A stretch of 64,000 bases of DNA from Metaphire vulgaris (taxonomy: Eukaryota; Annelida; Clitellata; Crassiclitellata; Megascolecidae), in the NCBI GenBank assembly GCA_018105865.1, contig CM030841.1:14478182-14542181 (forward strand), given 5' to 3'. The notes under the pieces were generated by a model that was not told the origin of the DNA, searched no databases, and saw nothing but the letters and a program-made list of their open reading frames with translations. The translations under genes and the position numbers were made by a program. Positions 46,180 to 59,645 of the stretch are shown piece by piece (within the stretch, counting starts at the first letter, position 1; every line of letters starts with the position of its first letter).

Positions 46180-46531
46180 ATTTAAAGCCTATAACAATTA
46201 CTGCAAACAGAATTTGCAACCATACTAAAAAATAAAAGGGTTTTCAAAACATATAGATAACACAATTAATCAACCATATATTTCACTGTCAAGAGCTTTT
46301 AAGGGGTAAACATGGTTTGCTCACACTTCTCACAGGTTTGCACCCCTGCCCAGAAATTGCAAGCTGTCAGATCAAGGCACAAGGCCTCAGAAAATTTAAT
46401 TCTAATAAATCTACAAGGCACAAACCTTATGAGGTCAAAAAGCGATGTCTGTTGGTCAAGTACTAAAAATAAACTGCTGTCTGTGTGCAAATCTTTCTTA
46501 GACAATAAGAACAGTGTGTGCTAATCTCTAT

Positions 46532-46688
46532 GGGCTCATCCATATACTGGTAGTACATATGAAAAAAGGCATATTTTCAGCCCTCTCCCCGTTTGCACAC
46601 TGTACATATGCAAAACCTCCTAAATCCAACCCCCATTCCCCTTCAGTGCATACTATATGGATATACTATATACTATATGGATGGACTC
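46532..46688 (+). mobile_element. MITE, GGGCTCATCCATATAGT family, copy 3
   Basis: About 157 bp; shares GCACACTGTACATATGCAAA and CTCCTAAATCC with copy 1. The right end has a local duplication of TACTATATGGAT. Confidence 0.75.
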
Positions 46689-47308
46689 TATCCATAAAGC
46701 TAAAAGATATATGGAGAAAAGATGTCAACAGTTTCATTACATGACTTGTAAATACGGTTAAAATGTTATGATAATATGCATTCGGCATCCTGACGCGTTA
46801 TCTATAAAACAGCACGAAATGATTTCCTACTGTATAAGCCAATAATGCAACTTTCAAATAACTGCAAATGTCATTTTCATTCTGAAGGTACCGTTATTGC
46901 ACAGAGAAAAACAGTTTTTGTCAGCTGCTGAAGAAATGTTCAAACAAAACTGTGTTTTCCGTGGATGTTAAAAAAAGCTGCTAGTAACAACTTCAGTTAA
47001 GAAACTCAAAGATAGTGATTGCCATGACAGCTAAATGGCAATCCTGATTTTGCTGTTGATGTCATAAAGTGTGAAGAGGACAGACTTCAGGCTCATTGTA
47101 CAGATCAGAATATCAAATGAGTCTAACAGGATTCAAAGGTCTCCAACTGAAGAGCCCAAAGAATACAGGAGGAGTCAATCACTTACATGATGACAACCTA
47201 TAAACAATCAGCACTATGTCGATTCAAACTGGATTTCTAATGAGAAAGCCTTCTTAAATATGCTTCCTCAAATACTCACATTTATCAGCTGGGTACTGGT
47301 TTTTAAAA

Positions 47309-47455
47309 TTAACCCCTAATTTTATTTATTCACCTGCATTTCTGTGTAGGGTTAAGGTTAACCCTAATAACCTAAACCTAACCCCCTTAATTACAAATTA
47401 CGTAATTTCTGTAAGTATGGTTCAATTGCAGGCGAATAAGTAATTGGGGTGAATT
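47309..47455. repeat. Inverted-repeat element with telomere-like core
   Basis: Arms around TTATTCACCTGCA and TGCAGGCGAATAA, outer TTAACCCCTAATT and AATTGGGGTGAATT, enclosing GGGTTAAGGTTAACCC and CCTAAACCTAACCCCC. Organisation recalls 3407-3564, though the arms differ. Confidence 0.5.
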
Positions 47456-49350
47456 AAAAACAAGTATACCATCAGCCATACTGCATGCACTCAGATATTA
47501 AGATGGAAGTTGGCAGAGTACATTTACAACGACTCACATTTAGCACGTTATGATGGAGATCACAGTACCGTCTGTCTTCGGGTGCACTGCAATTGACTGG
47601 TTGGAACCTGTGCGAAAATTAACGGCCAGTGACGTCAATGCACAGTTCTAAAGAAAAAGCTCCTACCAGAAATTCAATGTCTTGTCATGATATTATTTCT
47701 TTGTGTTTCAACAGGATAGCACACTGGCAAGTTCTGCCGGTGCTATATTTAGCACATTTGCTGAAGCTATGAATTTTTTTCTCCAGACATGCAACCTCAA
47801 ATATGACCCAGGAGTGGTTTACAACATTGAGACATACTCTGAGACAGTAACATAGTCAAGCTCAACTGGAGTTAAAGTTACAACACCCCTCCCCAGATCT
47901 GGATCAAGCAATCATCACCAAAGTAATTTATCAAAGGTACCTTTGACTGTAATCAGCTTGAAAGATGACATAGGTCATTTCAAACATTTTGTCTGACACA
48001 GACAGCATGACAAATTCTATGCATGATCAGTTGTTTAAATAACTGAAATGATAAATAAGGCTACAGAATAATATTATACCTTTACTGGCATTTTATTGAT
48101 CTATTCAGGCAGCCTAAGTGTACGCCAAATATTGTAATGTTGTCCATATTTACAAACGTTACTTGTGAAACATAAATGCATCTTCTTTTCAGGACACAGT
48201 GGATTTCTGCCACTGGAAACACCAGTTTTCATGCAAATGACAAAAACTCACCAACTCTACACATGGCATTTTAAATTTCTACATAAAAGAGAAACAATTC
48301 ATTTTCACAGTGAGGTAATTATATACCATGATCAAGCTGTTTAACAGCAAACAACACTACCAAAAACACAGGAAAAAATAACACGAATATGCAATTTCAG
48401 TTACTAATTTATTCCAAACACAAAACGATATTAAACTAAAAATTCTTAGCATGACCCAAAAAAAATATTAATATCCAGTGGAATTTTATAGACAATGAGA
48501 AAATTATGTACTGTTGGTCAAGTTTAACAAACGGTAAATGCTATGTTATGTTATGTTAAAACGTCAATTTATATAGCGCAATAATCATAGCTGAATGCCA
48601 AAGCCAAGAGCACTTTACATTCTGCACTTATACGATATATCAAACAAGTGCGTCTTAAAGTAAAGCAAGTAAAAGTAAAACAAGTGTGTTAAAGTTACTG
48701 TGGTTGATAAGTAATCTTACTTTAGAACATGATAGGATTTTTAAAAGTCGTTTGCTAAAGTTCCAAAATTGCAGCTGATTAATACATATACAATTACAGA
48801 CTAGACACTGGTCTTAAAATCATAAAATAGTAATTAAATGAACAACAGCCATCTCTACACAAGGCACTGAAATACTTAACAGGCACAAATTCAGGTAACC
48901 TGATATACTTTCAAAGAAAAGGCACTTAATTAAGAATACAGTATACAAAGAAATGTAATCGAATATGGTAAGCCATTTCAGGCATAAATGCTGCAGACAT
49001 CCACAGAAAAATAATAGAATCTGGACAGGTCTTACTAAACCTGCAGAACAGAGGTGCAAGTATAACAGACAAGCATAAGCATAACAGACAAGTCTCATGC
49101 TATGCAGTACTGCACAGATCAAATGTGCCATCATATTATGCATAGTGACCTTACAAATTGATAGGGACATGGATGTCTTTTACAACATAATATCAGAACA
49201 ATTAGCCAAATGCAAGATCTGACCTCTTCAGCCAAATATGGAATGCTGTCAATCTAATTCTGCCCTGAAAGAGGTTTCAACACAAATGACTTGAACTACA
49301 AGGTGCTATTAGTTGACCAACTTTGTTAATCATGTCGTTTAACAAGGACA

Positions 49351-49351
49351 T

Positions 49352-49382
<31 letters not shown>
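49351..49382. repeat. (CA)n microsatellite
   Basis: About sixteen CA units. A (CT)n tract of similar length follows at 49852-49899 and a shorter (CA)n at 50237-50255. Confidence 0.95.
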
Positions 49383-49388
<6 letters not shown>

Positions 49389-49849
49389 GCCGATTTATGC
49401 TATGTAATAAATTATGGAATTATTACATCTCCAATCCTTGCCCGAGCACAAGACTGGAAGAGGTACACGTGGCAAGAGGAAAGATGAAATTTCATGTTCT
49501 GAAGTAACCTGCCTGTACTATCAGTGCAAGGAATCATATGGTGTCACCTGACAATTAGACAGTCCACAAATGAAGTCATAAATAAAATGCAAGGACTATA
49601 AAAGGCTGGACCAACAGCTGGGAACACGATGACAGTGCATCTGGAGCCACATAAAAACATCCATCATGATAAAATCTTGAACTAATCAAAGCAACCGGAG
49701 TCAAACCCACACATTGCATTTTACAGCTCAGACCTAAGAGATAAGCCATGGATAAGCCAACAGAGAGGGAGAACACATTAAAACATCTTCTGCCTCATCT
49801 TGTCTCGGTGCCTCATGCTTCATGGCAGTCAATAAGTCATAATGACAAT

Positions 49850-49901
<52 letters not shown>

Positions 49902-51012
49902 ATCCTTGACCTTTACTACCATACAGGTCAACAGACAGCTCTTCACTGTCAGTCTGCTGTGTAAGTCTTTACAAGACATCCAGCACAGAATCAAAGGTCA
50001 TTCTTCCATGCTTCCCTAACTTATTCAGGCCCCTGCCATGCCACAGAAGTCATCATACAAGGCAGTTCAGAAAGCCTTGACTGCTAATTTCCTAGAGTCT
50101 AGCCACCGCTGGAAGTCAACTCCCTTCCACTCAACTAGGCTGAATAAACACACACCTACCTCTTCTGGTAATATGATTAATGGTCTCATAAAACTTCTAA
50201 ATTAGTACACCATCCACCTTTTTGTCCAGAAAATGACACACACACACACACACACTTTTAGAACCATAAAGCTTCATAATATCGCACACAAATACAGGTA
50301 AATACATACAGTACTGTATGGGTGAGTGCAGCTTGCTTCTATGCAAACATACTGTACCACTTGGTCCTAAATCATTAATTACAGTCCAATATTTTCAAAA
50401 TCAAGTTAAGCAAGACATTTCATGAACTAGAAGATATGGAGCTTGTAAATCAGAAATAGGCAACAAAGACATAAAAAAACTATGGAAGAGTAAAAGAAGA
50501 ATACTAACTCAGACATATTATAGACATCAAAATCAGCACACTAAAAGGACAGTTGTAACAGCTAAATACTTCCAAACTGGTATAAAACTGCTCATACTAT
50601 GAAAAAGATAAAATCATCATCCCTAATGTCAGTTTTGAACGCTGTTAAATACTTCAAAACTTCTAGTTTCTAGTATAATGTACTAATAATGGAGACAAAC
50701 CCGCTCGCTAACATTAACTGATTAGGCACATCATAAATAGCTCATTACATTACATTGCATTACAAATGTTTTCTGTTATATGCATAAAAAATAATTACTT
50801 TCTTGACAGTTACCATTTACTACACAGCATTGGTCAATTTTTCCAAAAAAGCATTGGGGTCAAGTCACTCCCAACCCAGAATTTCAACCTCCAGATAGAG
50901 ATTGGACAACTCAAATCAACATTTCTAACCTGCATTGGGGCTTGTTCTCAACCGGCAGCAAATCAAACATAACCATACTGATTTAGTGTAATACATATTA
51001 ATAAATGTTCTT

Positions 51013-51093
51013 TTAACTCCTTAACTGGGCGCCCCGAGTAACACTCGTCCATTCTACATTGAGTTACAAACAGTTGCCCAGTTAAGGGGTTAA
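51013..51093 (+). mobile_element. TTAA palindromic mini-element, copy 6 (subfamily B)
   Basis: 81 bp. Left TTAACTCCTTAACTGGGCGC, right GCCCAGTTAAGGGGTTAA, core CGTCCATTCTACATTGAG. Subfamily B has GCCCCGAGTAACA in place of GATCCCGGATATA and CAAACAGTTG in place of CAGTTAAATAC. It ends 158 bp past the CHSY stop codon, so it is probably in the CHSY 3' UTR. Confidence 0.82.
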
Positions 51094-51251
51094 AGAGATG
51101 AATATCTGGTGGTATGAACTATGATCCATAAAAGAATATCATCACAAACTACACAATGCAGACAGATGTTAAGTTAAAATAATTACCTAGCCTTATAACA
51201 CATTTCCCAGCATCTAACATATTCCAGTAAAGCAACTAGCCTCTCTTATTT

Positions 51252-54200
51252 TCAGGATTCGGCCCCATCCTGAAAGGCGTTGACTTCAGGAACTGCCTTA
51301 GCGGGCTGTTGTTCATTGCGACGAAATATCTCAGGAGTTTGAAACACAAAGCTGGCAAGTTTCTCGGTAGAAGCATAGGACGCCGCCTTACTGCCGAGAC
51401 ACATTTGATACTGAGCCGGATCGAGGTTTGGATCGCAAACTATTGAGTGGAAAATATGGACAAGTCCAGTATCCACAGAACGGAAAACGGACACGTTATA
51501 AAAGATGAACTTGTCAACCAGGGCAACGTCTTCCTTGCCCCAACCCTTAATATTCAAGTCAAAACCGCCAGCCTGTCGCAAGTCGCTGTTCGTCAACGCC
51601 ACGATGCCAAATCCAAAGTTCCGCCAATAACCGCCCGGCATGTCGAACACAAACGGGCTCATCTTCGGAGAACACACCGAGCTATTGTCTTTCTCGCACA
51701 CCAGCTGAGGATCGTACTGACTGAAAACGACCGGATAATAAACAGATCTTCCTTCTATGGCATTCAGACGTATCCGCTGCAGAGTGTCGCGGCGCACGTA
51801 CATGTCAACATCGATGAAAAAGAGCAGGTCGTGGTCGGCATAGAGCGAACTGCCGTGCTGCAGAGCGACGCCCCTTGCGAACGCCCCCTGGCCGGATATC
51901 ACTCGAAGTTTATACTCCGGATATTTCTCTTGCAGGTTACGAATGTACGAAATTGTCTCCTCGCTTCTGTCGTCCTGCTCACTGGGATACAGCATGATAA
52001 CAAGCGAGACGTTCTCCGCGTTTTTCAGACAGACGTCTTCAAAGTTATGTATAAACTGCAAAAACGTCTTGTACCTTCCGGACAAGGGAAGTATAAGGTT
52101 CACGCGGACGTTCGGCAGTTCACTAAATCCCCTTTTTGGCCTATGCGAGTCCGTGGCGCTCTTCTCAGCTGCCATCACTGTTGCCACTTCTGGCAGAGGC
52201 ACATTTGTTAAATCGTCTTCTCTAAACTCAACCTCAAGAAAGGCCTGCTGCAGATAAGCATGTCTTCTCACTGGCACGGTCATCCTTCGTTTGCCTTTAA
52301 ACTTCTTGTAGACAAGCAGAAGGTCCAATATGTAATCGGCTCCGTGAAGCGGATTCACGCGATTGTAACCGTACAAGATTTCCTTGAAGTCGATGGCTCG
52401 ACCTCTCTGCCGAGAATTTCGATTTATCATTTCCATGACCTACATTAACAAGGCATTATGTAGAAAAACAATAAGATTATATTATTCATTGACTCTACAA
52501 TTGAAAGAACATGTTTCCTACTTCAGCTCAAAAATAACAACTTCACAAAAGCATATAACTATATCAACAGTCATTTTAAAAAGTATCCAAATAACTGAAC
52601 CAATGAAAGCTTTTACTTCTTACATAATTTTTTAAATAAAAATTCCATGGCTTAGGCAGTTTTAGAGGCTGACTCTATCATCAGCTTTTAGCTATCATTT
52701 CTGACTAGAACTCTATAGCAGTGCCTATTCACAAAGCTGAGTCTATTCACGATGCTGATAACATGCTAAAATGCGTTTAATAGCTATTCACCGAAATCAC
52801 ATGAAATCTACTGATCCTGTTTTCCTACAGCACTTTGAATTCCGATCAATTGCTAAGAATGCATGCATATATGTATGTATATATATATATTTGTATGTAT
52901 AATGTATGTATATATATATATATATATACATATATATACATACACACATACACACACACACACATACACACACAATGATTGATACACTCAAGCATTTAAT
53001 AAAAGCTTTAAAAATCCATTCAGCCATTTGCAAATTCTACCTGCACAACGTTATCCTCAAATCCGGTTTTCTGATCCGCTTCCAGGCCACGACGAGGATT
53101 CAAGTTTTTGGCAGAAAAGGCTGATTTGGAGAAGAAGTCCCAGCTGAGGACTTCATCCCTGTTCCTCGGTATGGTCTTCAAAAGGGAGGCTGGGAGACCG
53201 TAGCGTACGGGACTGTAAAATTCATCACGATCCTGCAGTTCATCGTTCATGGCATTCACTTCGCGCTGCAGTTTACTCAATCGATTGCGAAGTTTGGACA
53301 CTTTCAGAGATATAAAATAAGTATGGATACGGTGCTGATACGACGAATTTTTCACCGGGTGAAGAGTGGCCGCATTGTGGATTGCTTGGTCTTTCAGTGA
53401 ATGAGTGAATGATCCCTTTGGCTCCCTGTAATTGTTGTAGAAGATTTTCTGCATCTAATAGAAATAAACACATGTATGTAAGCAGCGGTTATATAGCAAA
53501 TAAAACTGAACACACATTATAAGCAAAACTGAAATCACCTATATAAAATATTGTTAACCCTTAACTGGGTGCCCCGAGTAACACCCGAGTAACGCCCGTC
53601 CATTTTACATTGAGTTACAAATAGTTGCCCAGTTAAGGGGTTAAATTGAAATTGTAAAAAAAAGTGACATTATCAGTCTTATTGCTATCACCAACACTGC
53701 TGTAAAGAAGTGCATAGCCATAACATCTCTCTGTCTGTCTGTCTGTCTCTGTCTCTCTCTCAGTCATTCAGAGGTCTCCCATTTTGTGTGACATTATGGA
53801 CTTTGATATGCCATCCTTTTCTGTCCTGGACCACATTTCTCAATTCCTCTATATATTCACGTTCATTGCCTCCATAATGTTAGCCATCCATTTGTCTTCT
53901 GTCTGCCTCTTTTCTTTTCCCTTTGACAGCTGTTAGTATCAGTGGTTTCACCAGCCAATCAAAACTTCAGTGTTTGTTTTAGGATCTGTCCTTAGAAGGA
54001 TATAGTGTATAAAGGATAAGGAAGCACATATATTTGCATCTATGCATTTGTATATAATTATAATACAAACTCAAAATGTACATATTTCTACTGTTTAGGA
54101 CAGACCAAACAAGGGTATTATCACAATTATCCACTACTTGTATTCAAACTATTACATTTGAAAACAGTATTCCATATTCTTTATTAGCACTCTGGAGGAA

Positions 54201-55524
54201 TCATGTGTAGTATTCAAAATAATGAATTTACAAAATTAATAACAACTTTTGAGAAAGTCATATTCTAATCATATTTAGCTAAATAATTCTGCCGTTTTAT
54301 CCACAACAATAACAAAGCAATTTTACAAATTTTGCCATTGTCAGCAAGATTCTTGGACTTTTGAAAACTCTTCAAATATTTAACCCAACACACATGTTAA
54401 AATGTTTGTACCTCATTTGATAAATATTATTCAGTACAGACATGCCTTTACACTTGATGTGACAAAATTAATGAATATGAACACGACATCATTCCAGCTG
54501 TAAACTATACTAAACCTCAAACAACACCAACACCACATACACATGTTAGAGGTATATCAGTTTCATACAATTTCACAAGCCATAGGTATCCCTTGGTTAA
54601 CAATCCTCTCTAGACTGAAGTAATCAAGTCCCACTAAAATAATTGCACAAAAAAATCATACCCGTTATTTCAGCCATCTACAGAACAAGATTTGATTTCA
54701 GCCATCTATCAAACAAACAAGATTCGCTGTTAGGCAATCTTCACTGCCACTTATTACGTCACACACTATCTTGGCCACCTGCTCAATCCACCCTATTCTA
54801 TAACACTTCATCAATCAAATCTGACAAAATATGACTGCCTTTCTACAGCTATTACCAATGATTACAATAATATTTTTTTTCATATAAACTACTTTTAAAA
54901 TAGAGACCCTCAAATTTGAAATCGAATACCATACATTCTACGAAGCCTTATTTCGCTAAGGAGTGGCCCAAGCTTTATTTGATGAATGTGTGTGTTTGTG
55001 TGGCTGTATAAATTTAGCCAGATTGCCAGACATGGAGTCTCCTAGATAAGGAAGGATAAAACTGACTACTATTATATGCCTTAGCAAAGGCCAGGATGTC
55101 TGAGGCAGGGACTTCCACATATTAAAGAAGTGCCTGTCTGAGGCATCCTACTTAATCTGGCACTTCCCCCCAAAAACCACTCCCTGCCAAAAACCATTAC
55201 GTCCATCAGCAGCTTAGGGGCTAGGCTAAACACACTAAGAACACATATTGTAGGTGGTCCAACTCTACTTGGGCAATGGATTAAATTTTGTTCAGACAAA
55301 ATTATGCACACTGCATGATGCACTAAATTTATAATCACTCCAACCATGCTCAATGATGCACCACTCCTCTTGTGGACCACACAGGAAAATGCTGGCAGGT
55401 TACCTTTGTGGGCCACAGTGTGGGAACTTCGGCTCAAAGCAGTTTTTTTCACTGGTCGCTGAATACAACTCTATAAAACCTTTGTTTCAAGGAATCACTA
55501 GGATAATAATAATAATAGTAGTAG

Positions 55525-55583
<59 letters not shown>

Positions 55584-55639
55584 AACTGATTAGGGTGGCA
55601 TATCATACATGTACTGCTAGGAGAATAATAATAATAATA

Positions 55640-55695
<56 letters not shown>

Positions 55696-56471
55696 ACTGA
55701 TTAGTGATTAGTGCGTTCACGACTCCGGTCGAGCGGCCAAGCTCGGCTGTTCATACCACCTCTGGCCAAGACTGCAACATTCTGGGAGAGACCGGTGTCT
55801 CGTCGGGAACTCGGCCCTATGGAACACACTGCCGGATGACGTGACAGAAGTGACTTCTTCTGAACTGTTTGCCAGAAGACTCAAAACACACTTGTTTAAT
55901 TAATTTAATATTTCATACAGACGAGATATTTTATTTGCTGTAAAGTGCCCTTGATTTTGACCTTCTGTCAATCTTACTGCACTATATAAGTTGTCAGTTA
56001 TAAATAAATAAATAAATAAATATCGTACAAGTACTGCTAAGACACCTAACTGTTTTTACCTGGACCAACAGAACATCTCATGGTTCCAGAGCAGACGCTA
56101 GTTATTTATTGATGGTTCAACCACTACTATTTAGCCATACCAATACCGACTTTTAATAATACCGATTGATATACCGAATACCAATACAACATTAAAAACC
56201 AACACAGACCCACCACTAACATCTGACAAAGATCAATGTTCTGGATAACTGTGAAACAAACGAGAAGACAACTAAACTTAATTAACTAATTTCATAATAA
56301 TGAGCAAACTGAGCAACTGACTGAAAAATAGAAATCATGCAAATTCTTGTTTTTAAAATATTTTATTAAGATTTGCAATTAAAGTAAAACTATTTTCTAA
56401 AATATAAATCAGTCTTAAATATATCAGTATATAAATATATATATATATATATATATGTGTATATATATATA

Positions 56472-56532
<61 letters not shown>

Positions 56533-59016
56533 CCAAATTCACATTAATTAAACCGGATATATCTCCATTTTAATTTAGTACAGTTAAAATAAACCATACT
56601 AGAATTAGTAAAATACAGTAACTTGGCCATCACTCAACTCAATCTGGTACATAGCACACACAAGCAAACCATGCTTCACCACCCATGCTACCTGTAATTA
56701 TTTCTGAAATTAAACCTGTTTTAAGCAGGACTGTTCAGTCTTTTCCGTGAGATTCATAGTGTTGTATATGGTTAGTAATAATCCTAATAGCTGGAGTAAA
56801 TTTGATTCAATTTTGTCAGCAAATGCCAGTTAAAATTGTAGGAATGTTTGTACAAAAAGTGTCCATAATGCAAGGAATGTCGGGAACCCTAGAGGTAATG
56901 GCAGGCCTGAAACAGAGCAGCTGGAAGAAATTACCATATGGGATGAGAGTCATTAGACAGATCCAAAGAGGTCTGATGTTATTTTTGTGCTCCAAGTAAA
57001 AAGCTTTGAAACAAAATCACCAAAAAATGAAGCTAACATGTCTGACACAAGGGCTAAAATTCCAATGTCAAAGATTCAGTTGCACCCACTCACTCACTCA
57101 CTCACTCACTCACTCACTCACTCACTCACTCACTCATTCAATCAATCAATCATCTGATTACACATGCACAGTTTCAGAGATTTATTGTTTGCTCCACATC
57201 TTACAATTTTACACGATTTGGTTCAATAACATGATTTTCCTAAATAACATGTCAATCGGGTCTGTAAATGATTTGACAATAAATACATGCAATTTGTATG
57301 CACTCCATTGAAAATAAAACATAATTAGTTTTTATGTATTTTTAGTTTGATTGATTGATTGATTGGTTGGTTGATCGATTGATCAATTCATTGATAATCC
57401 CCAACCTTACGGGAGACAAACAAATCAACAGCAGTATTTTGAGAATAGGATCCTTTCCATCTTAACTTTTTTCCATCATCTTATAGTTACTTCACATCAA
57501 TACCTGGACTTCTTTGAATACTGATGCTGTCAGCACAGTTCATAGTTTTCCAATCAGCATAGACAGCTAAAGGTTACTGAATCTTCAATCTGGGAAAATA
57601 TTTCTTGCTAGTGTCAACTCTCAAGTTTTCATCTGCATGGACTAGAAACTCAATTAAATTTAATTCTATTAATTAATTGTCGGTCTAAACTTTAAATGCT
57701 GCCATAAAATTTCACCACCATCATTAACAATATGAATGAGCATAACAGTTCAAACCTGAATTTTTTAATGACCATGCACCCCAGCCCATTAGTATCATAG
57801 ACTAGACCAATTACGACCGAAAAGTACCGCAACTTGGCAATTATGTTAGTCACACAAGAGTTGAAAGTTGGAAACAGAAATGTCCAACTACAGACCTGCA
57901 GAGACTGTCTGGCTGCCTGTTACATCTAAGTCCCATACAAATTCTTAAAGCTACTAAGCGCTGCAGCCAGACTGAGTTGGACAATTAAGAAAAAACATTA
58001 ACCTCCAGCTGGATCATTCAGTGCACCAAACAGCAATTATAATTCCATTGGCAAGCAAACTAACAACACAAGTTCCACCAAACCATTAAACAAATACTAA
58101 GCAGCTTATGACAGTCGATCACATCATTATGATGATCAACAGCAAATAGTTTTGACGATAAAACCGAACGACAGTAATGCTAAATTTTGCCGACCGATTA
58201 CCGGTAATTACCGGTACTCACCTCATATGCCCAGGTGCAGGAAACTTTGGCAAATTTCGACACGCATCTCCCAATTTCTACATCCTCGTGGGTTGTGTAC
58301 ATGTTTTTTATGCAGCTACGTACATGCGGGACCATCAGAGAAAGTGTCCTTCGGCTGAGTATAATCCCGGTGCCGCCCATGCAAAAGTTCTCCGAGCTGT
58401 TCAGGTGCAGCAGTCCAAACTCATCCTTGTTTCCAAGACCCGCCTGACCAAGAAAGAGCGCCCGCGAGTCATTGATCGAGTACAACAGCTGGCCGAGAAT
58501 CTCGCCCTTGATGTAAAGGTCGTCGTCCGCGCGCATAAAAAATTTAAACTTGTTCAGGAAATGGTCGTGCATGTATTTCAACATCATGAACGACTTCTTC
58601 TGCGGAGGATAAGAGTCGTCGACGTTCTTAAGTCCAATCACCGGCAGTCCGGGCGGACTTTCCTTTTCGGATCCCTCGGACGAGAAGAAGATGACCTTCC
58701 CCGGGATGGACTTCACCCACGTCTGCTGAGCCGCCAGCGCTCTGGTGCCTACAAATTTCTTAGCCGTCATAACGCCGATCAGTACAAGATCGTCGTCGGC
58801 CAACCTGCGACGTCTGCTCATTTCGTAACTGCCCATTTCCAATTCGTTCAACAGTCCAAGCGCATTACGCCCCAAAAGTTCAGCATGAGGTATGCATATG
58901 TGCAGAGCGTAACGAGTGAAGCCGCCAATAATGCATCCAGCAATCAGACCGATTCCGACGAACAACACAAGTCCTCCGTTTCCAAAGGACGTCAGCAGAG
59001 ACTGCTTTCGAACCAT
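51252..59016 (-). CDS. CHSY1: Chondroitin sulfate synthase (CHSY1/CHSY3 type), three coding exons
   Basis: Exons on the minus strand: 59016-58222, 53454-53041, 52439-51252, joined in phase 0, giving 798 residues (human CHSY1 802). Type II Golgi membrane protein: short cytosolic tail, then a transmembrane segment at about 14-34 ([19 protein letters not shown]). The N-terminal glycosyltransferase domain has [12 protein letters not shown] (DDD at 164-166) and [15 protein letters not shown]. The C-terminal CHGN domain has [43 protein letters not shown] (DVD at about 613), [23 protein letters not shown] and [18 protein letters not shown]. Family members polymerise chondroitin by alternating GlcA and GalNAc transfer. 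Both metal-binding acidic motifs are present, so it looks catalytically intact, unlike CHPF-type partners that lack them. Intron 1 is 4.8 kb. The symbol is by similarity; CHSY1 and CHSY3 are vertebrate duplicates. Confidence 0.96.
52875..52976. repeat. (TA)n/(CA)n microsatellite in CHSY intron 2
   Basis: Alternating purine-pyrimidine tract, about 65 bp before the end of exon 2. Confidence 0.95.
53554..53644 (+). mobile_element. TTAA palindromic mini-element, copy 7 (subfamily B)
   Basis: 91 bp, like copy 6 but with a small internal duplication of CCGAGTAAC. Ends TTAACCCTTAACTGGG and CCCAGTTAAGGGGTTAA. In CHSY intron 1, about 100 bp from exon 2. Confidence 0.85.
53730..53960. repeat. (CTGT)n tract and possible LINE fragment
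   Basis: A short CTGT/CTCT tract, then GACATTATGGACTTTGATATGC and GCCTCCATAATGTTAGCCATCC phrases that look retrotransposon-derived on the minus strand. Not assignable with confidence; 54000-55480 downstream shows no clear repeat. Confidence 0.3.
55504..55693. repeat. (AAT)n/(ATT)n microsatellites flanking an inverted arrangement
   Basis: AAT runs at 55504-55542 and 55624-55693 with an ATT run at 55543-55579 between. GAACTGATTAG occurs next to both blocks, suggesting local duplication. Confidence 0.9.
55720..56012 (+). mobile_element. LINE 3' fragment (CR1/L2-like) with AAAT tail
   Basis: CTCGGCCCTATGGAACACAC encodes the LINE phrase [11 protein letters not shown], followed by [13 protein letters not shown] and a stop. 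The 3' UTR ends in (AAAT)n at about 55998-56021. In CHSY intron 1. Confidence 0.7.
56437..56531. repeat. (TA)n/(TG) microsatellite
   Basis: About 95 bp of TA with two TGTG interruptions. A second simple tract, (ACTC)n, lies at 57087-57136, and (TTGA)n at about 57346-57392. The rest of CHSY intron 1 shows nothing I can name. Confidence 0.95.
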
Positions 59017-59565
59017 TGCTACAAATTTCAGGTTCAGAACTTCCTCTCCGAGAGACTATGCGCTGTGGCTTAACGGAATGCGTCAACTTCGAACGACTGA
59101 AAGTCATCACATCTAAAACGTTGAAACATGTCATTCTTAGCATATAGGTTTATTTTCACACTTGCTACGGCAAAACACCAACGAAACAACTACACAAACA
59201 GAAAACAACACAAAGCAAACATAACTATTATCTTAACTATTAACGTCAGGTGCTTTATACATAAAATGCAAAAATGTAAACCAAGAACATACATAAAGGG
59301 GCATAAAGTCACTTTCCTAGATGATCAATTCAAATGGAAATGAAACCATGCCAGAGATAAAAGCACAACCATTTCACAATGCTCAACGACAGAAAGTAAC
59401 TGATACACTTGCAATAATGAAATGCAATGTCGACAGACAGACTTTGCTCGTAAACAATCCCTCATTCTACAAGTACCGGTAAAAATCTATTATCCATGGC
59501 TGATAAGAAGTACCTGAGATGAGAACAGTCATTAATTCCTCAACAAGACAAGAATAAAGGCCGTC

Positions 59566-59645
59566 TTAACCCCTTAACTGGGGACCCCGGATATATCTGT
59601 CCATTTTACATTGAGTTACAGTTAAATACCCAGTTAAGGGGTTAA
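59566..59645 (+). mobile_element. TTAA palindromic mini-element, copy 8
   Basis: 80 bp, TTAACCCCTTAACTGGGG to CCCAGTTAAGGGGTTAA, core CTGTCCATTTTACATTGAG. About 550 bp upstream of the CHSY start codon. Confidence 0.9.

Larger units (their letters stand above)
42015..51251. other. Tail-to-tail spacer between TRIP4 and CHSY
   Basis: 9.2 kb with no supported open frame. It should contain the TRIP4 3' UTR at the left and a possibly long CHSY 3' UTR at the right. Recognised repeats are at 43619-43837, 44517-44777, 45776-46179, 46532-46688, about 47309-47455, 48563-48660, 49351-49382, 49852-49899 and 51013-51093. The rest is A-rich, low in repeats and otherwise featureless to me. Confidence 0.6.

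Noticed and set aside
51447..52211. Plus-strand open frame of 254 codons
   Set aside because: Antisense shadow of CHSY exon 3, whose minus-strand frame matches the family over its full length.
58177..59073. Plus-strand open frame of 298 codons
   Set aside because: Antisense shadow of CHSY exon 1; the minus-strand frame carries the transmembrane segment and DDD motif.
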